Below, piece after piece: positions 26,471-28,505 of a DNA stretch of 28,505 nt. The translations under genes and the position numbers were made by a program. Every line of letters starts with the position of its first letter. Position 1 is the stretch's first letter. The notes beneath the pieces are model-generated. The model saw only the letters and a list, made by a program, of their open reading frames with translations, ran no database searches and was not told where the DNA came from. Source of the stretch: Guillardia theta CCMP2712 (taxonomy: Eukaryota > Cryptophyceae > Pyrenomonadales > Geminigeraceae). Location: contig NW_005434582.1 of the NCBI RefSeq assembly GCF_000315625.1, positions 235,824 through 264,328 on the forward strand. The letters run 5' to 3'.

Positions 26471-28269
26471 TTACATGATCCTGCTCGCACGTCAGACCAG
26501 CTACCGCATGCTCGGGTCATCAACGATCAACACCTGCATCGCGACTCGCTCCGACTGCTGGTGGTGGGCTGCAAGGGGTGAAAGTAAGATACTGCGGTCG
26601 CATGCTACCGCGTCCTTACCTCTCCCTTGCTCCCTTCGTCATCCGAGTCGACTTGCTCCACCATGCCTGCCCCCCGTCACCACCACCACCACCTCCTCCC
26701 GCACGCGTCTCAAACCTTCAGGAATCTCCACCGCCTGCTGCTCTCCCTCCTTTATCGACACCGGAGGAGCCTCCGCCTCGACCTTCCCATCCACTCCATT
26801 CCCCTGCTTGCTCGTCTCGTCACTTGCTCCCTCCTTCGCCCTCCCCTCCATCTCGCTCCTCACCCTCTCTCAACCATCTCTCCTCCTCCTCTCTCTCCCT
26901 GACTGTTACCTTCCGCTCTGCGATCGTGTTGCGGACGTTGCGGAGTCTTCCAAGCATGCGCTCGCGGATCTTGACGAGCAGAACCACCTGCAGCTCCGTC
27001 ATCCGCGTCCTGCCCCCACCTCCTCTACCCGCTCCGACATGGAAAACGCGTTTGCGATCTCTGCTTCGGACACTGCAGACGATGTGAGTAGGAGAGGAAA
27101 GCTGCGGATAGGGAGCGGGAGAGAATCGAAGGAGTGAGAGGGGAAGGAAGCTGTGATGTACAGAGGTTGTTGGGAGAAAAAGAGGCGAGAGGGAAGGAGC
27201 AGAGGAGAAGTTGGGGGAGAAGTGGGAATGCAAGGGCGGGTAGGGGTGATGCGAGAGCAGGGGATGGAGGAGGGCGGAGGAGGAGTAGGAGAAGGGGGGG
27301 GGGGTGGGGAACGGCAGAGTAGGGGAGGGGCGGGGACAGCGGAGGAGGATGAGATGAGGAGTGTGACTATGAAGGTGGGAGAAGACAAACCGGCTACAGG
27401 AGTTCCGAGGTTGGGAGATTCGCTGATGGGCTGGGGGAGGATAAGATGCGAGGAAAGAAGAGGGAAGGGCTACCTTGAACCACTCGTGCTCCTTTATGGC
27501 GGCAATCTTGAGACGCTCCGACGGGTTCTAGTGGCAGTCAGAAGAAACAGCTGCCGTCCTCCTCTCCGATCGCTTCAGCATCCTCCTCCTCCTCCTCCTC
27601 TTCACCTTATTTAGGATTTGTTTCAGTAGGTCCAGCAGAGGTGGAGGAAGCTGCAAGAGGACACGTCAATTTGATCACCATACTTCATCTGATCCTCCTC
27701 GTCCTCGTCCTCCCCTCCTCGTCCTCGTCCTCGTCCTCGTCCTTCTCCTCCTCCCTCTCTTCCTCCTCCTCCTCCTCCTCCTTCCTCTCCTTCCTTCTCC
27801 CTCCTCCTCCTCCCTCCCCTCGTCCTCGTCCTCGTCCTTGTCCTTCTCCTCCTCCCTCTCTTCCTCCTCGTTCTCGTCCTCGTCCTCGTCCTCCCTCTCA
27901 GCCTCCTCGTCCCTCTCCCTCTCCTCTTCCTCCCACTCCCCTTCCCTCTCACCCCTTCTTTGAAGGTCACAGGATCTTCCTGGATCATCTCATAGAGCCG
28001 CATCACGTTAGAGTTGACGAAAGGACAGCTGCCAGGGTCCCATGAATCAGTGCAAGGAGGAGGAGGAGGAGGAGGAGCAGAGGCAGAGGGAAGGGAGAGT
28101 AAGAGTGCTGGTCGCACGAGGAGGGTGAGGGTGAGGACAGGGAGAAGGAGGAGGAGGGAGAGATAGGGAGGACGGAGGAAGGACGAGGAGGAGTCCAACA
28201 GAGCTTCTCTCATCACCTCCCATGGACGAAGAAGTACAGTGAGACTCCAGCAGCCCAGATATCAGCCAG
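26471..28269 (-). CDS. CaMKK/GRIK-type Ser/Thr protein kinase, C-terminal half
   Basis: Upstream-activating kinase family (CaMKK, plant GRIK, yeast SAK1) that phosphorylates SNF1/AMPK-type kinases. Eleven phase-consistent exons: 28217-28269, 27953-28028, 27606-27650, 27474-27527, 27391-27430, 27029-27072, 26910-26987, 26716-26851, 26620-26666, 26534-26568 and 26471-26480. Visible parts: subdomain IX ADIWAAGVSLYFFVHGSCPF, then NSNVMRLYEMIQEDPVTF, LLDLLKQILNKNPSERL with subdomain XI Arg, KEHEWF, then VSEAEIANAFSM and VVLLVKIRERML, which match the VTEEEV...VILVK tail of CaMKK. After this a Glu-rich tail ends SESRCRIM-stop. The ATP-binding and catalytic-loop exons lie beyond the window or are unrecognised in 28270-28505, so activity cannot be judged. 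Exons 27391-27430 and the 5' end of 26716-26851 are the least certain. Direct Ca/calmodulin control cannot be inferred. Confidence 0.8.
27651..27952 (-). repeat. Intron of the kinase gene filled with CTC/GTC repeats
   Basis: The plus strand is CCTCGTC/CCTCCT repeat; the coding strand is therefore purine-rich GAGGAC repeat. A short normal 3' end (ATTGAC then a pyrimidine stretch and TTGCAG) follows it. This contrasts with most other introns here, where the repeat is pyrimidine-rich on the coding strand. Confidence 0.8.
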
Positions 28270-28505
28270 CTGAGAGATCCACCGTCAGCATCGAACTACG
28301 AAGAGGAGGAGGAGGAGGAGGAGGAGGAGGAGGAGGAGGAGGAGGAGGAGGAGGAGGAGGAGGAGGAGGAGAAGAGAAGAGAAGATGCAGAGACGACGAG
28401 TATGAGGACGATGATGTGAATCTTCTTTTCTCTCTCATCCTCCTTCGTTCTACTATTACTCAACATGACCGAATTCTTGAGCTAGCCACCTTTCATACTA
28501 AGAAC
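28270..28505. other. Window edge, probable kinase intron with GGA array
   Basis: 28300-28370 is a GGA array (TCC on the kinase strand). The exon at 28217-28269 has a clean acceptor at 28270-28271, so this is probably intron. A short open stretch near 28480-28505 (coding strand GTTCTTAGTATGAAAG before a GTGG) could be an exon end but its phase does not fit the next exon, so I do not call it. Confidence 0.5.

Noticed and set aside
26400-27137. Plus-strand frame of 245 codons starting with poly-Arg
   Set aside because: Begins in a GGA microsatellite and runs antisense to five kinase exons.
27134-27614. Gly/Arg-rich plus-strand frames
   Set aside because: Antisense to kinase exons and purine-rich introns; no motif.
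28470-28505. Possible upstream kinase exon end (VLSMK)
   Set aside because: Would end in phase 1 while the next exon needs phase 0, and no acceptor is visible inside the window.

Overview
This is a piece of nuclear DNA from a eukaryotic microalga. A cryptophyte such as Guillardia theta fits best. The evidence is: many short GT-AG introns (mostly 42-55 nt); a protein with a two-part presequence (signal peptide, then a transit-like stretch starting with Phe) of the kind used by red-type secondary plastids; a flagellar axoneme gene; and heavy simple-repeat load (pure CAG/CTG runs, pentanucleotide arrays, purine/pyrimidine tracts). The species assignment is inference. There are no rRNA or tRNA genes, no CRISPR array and no bacterial operon structure that I can see.

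Layout from left to right. (1) 79-3002, minus: 5' three quarters of a DHX16/Prp2 spliceosomal DEAH helicase in 13 exons, cut by the window start. (2) 3003-4485: no gene; pyrimidine-rich tract, then a very GC-rich block with palindromes, then AT-richer DNA. (3) 4486-6843, minus: an intronless AT-hook protein carrying 16 tandem CxH-x6-CxxC putative zinc modules. (4) 6844-7585: gene-free divergent spacer with C-rich/G-quadruplex-like sequence. (5) 7586-9295, plus: an intronless type II membrane protein with a DUF3431-like luminal domain. (6) 9296-11420: gene-free, a second GC-rich block, then AGGAC and CAG arrays. (7) 11421-12644, plus: a two-exon orphan coiled-coil protein. (8) 12878-15831, minus: a plastid-targeted ABC-F ATPase, interrupted by a 939-nt assembly gap and carrying 77 pure CTG triplets in an intron. 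(9) 15832-17416: gene-free, long TCTCN-type pentamer arrays and a third GC-rich block. (10) 17417-26217, plus: a nearly complete CFAP47-like axonemal protein of about 2,800 residues with a calponin-homology domain. (11) 26471-28269, minus: 3' half of a CaMKK/GRIK-type protein kinase, reconstructed from 11 small exons and ending in a CaaX-like tail.

The genes are functionally unrelated (splicing, DNA binding, secretory pathway, plastid translation, cilia, signalling), as expected for a eukaryotic chromosome. The least explained items are the AT-hook/CHCC array protein, the prenylation-like tail of the kinase, the duplicated cysteine module of the DUF3431-like protein, and three GC-rich intergenic blocks that share a 13-14 bp word at an edge. 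Exon boundaries were set by eye from GT/AG sites, reading-phase continuity and similarity to remembered protein families; every internal exon reported keeps phase with its neighbours, but none has transcript support here.
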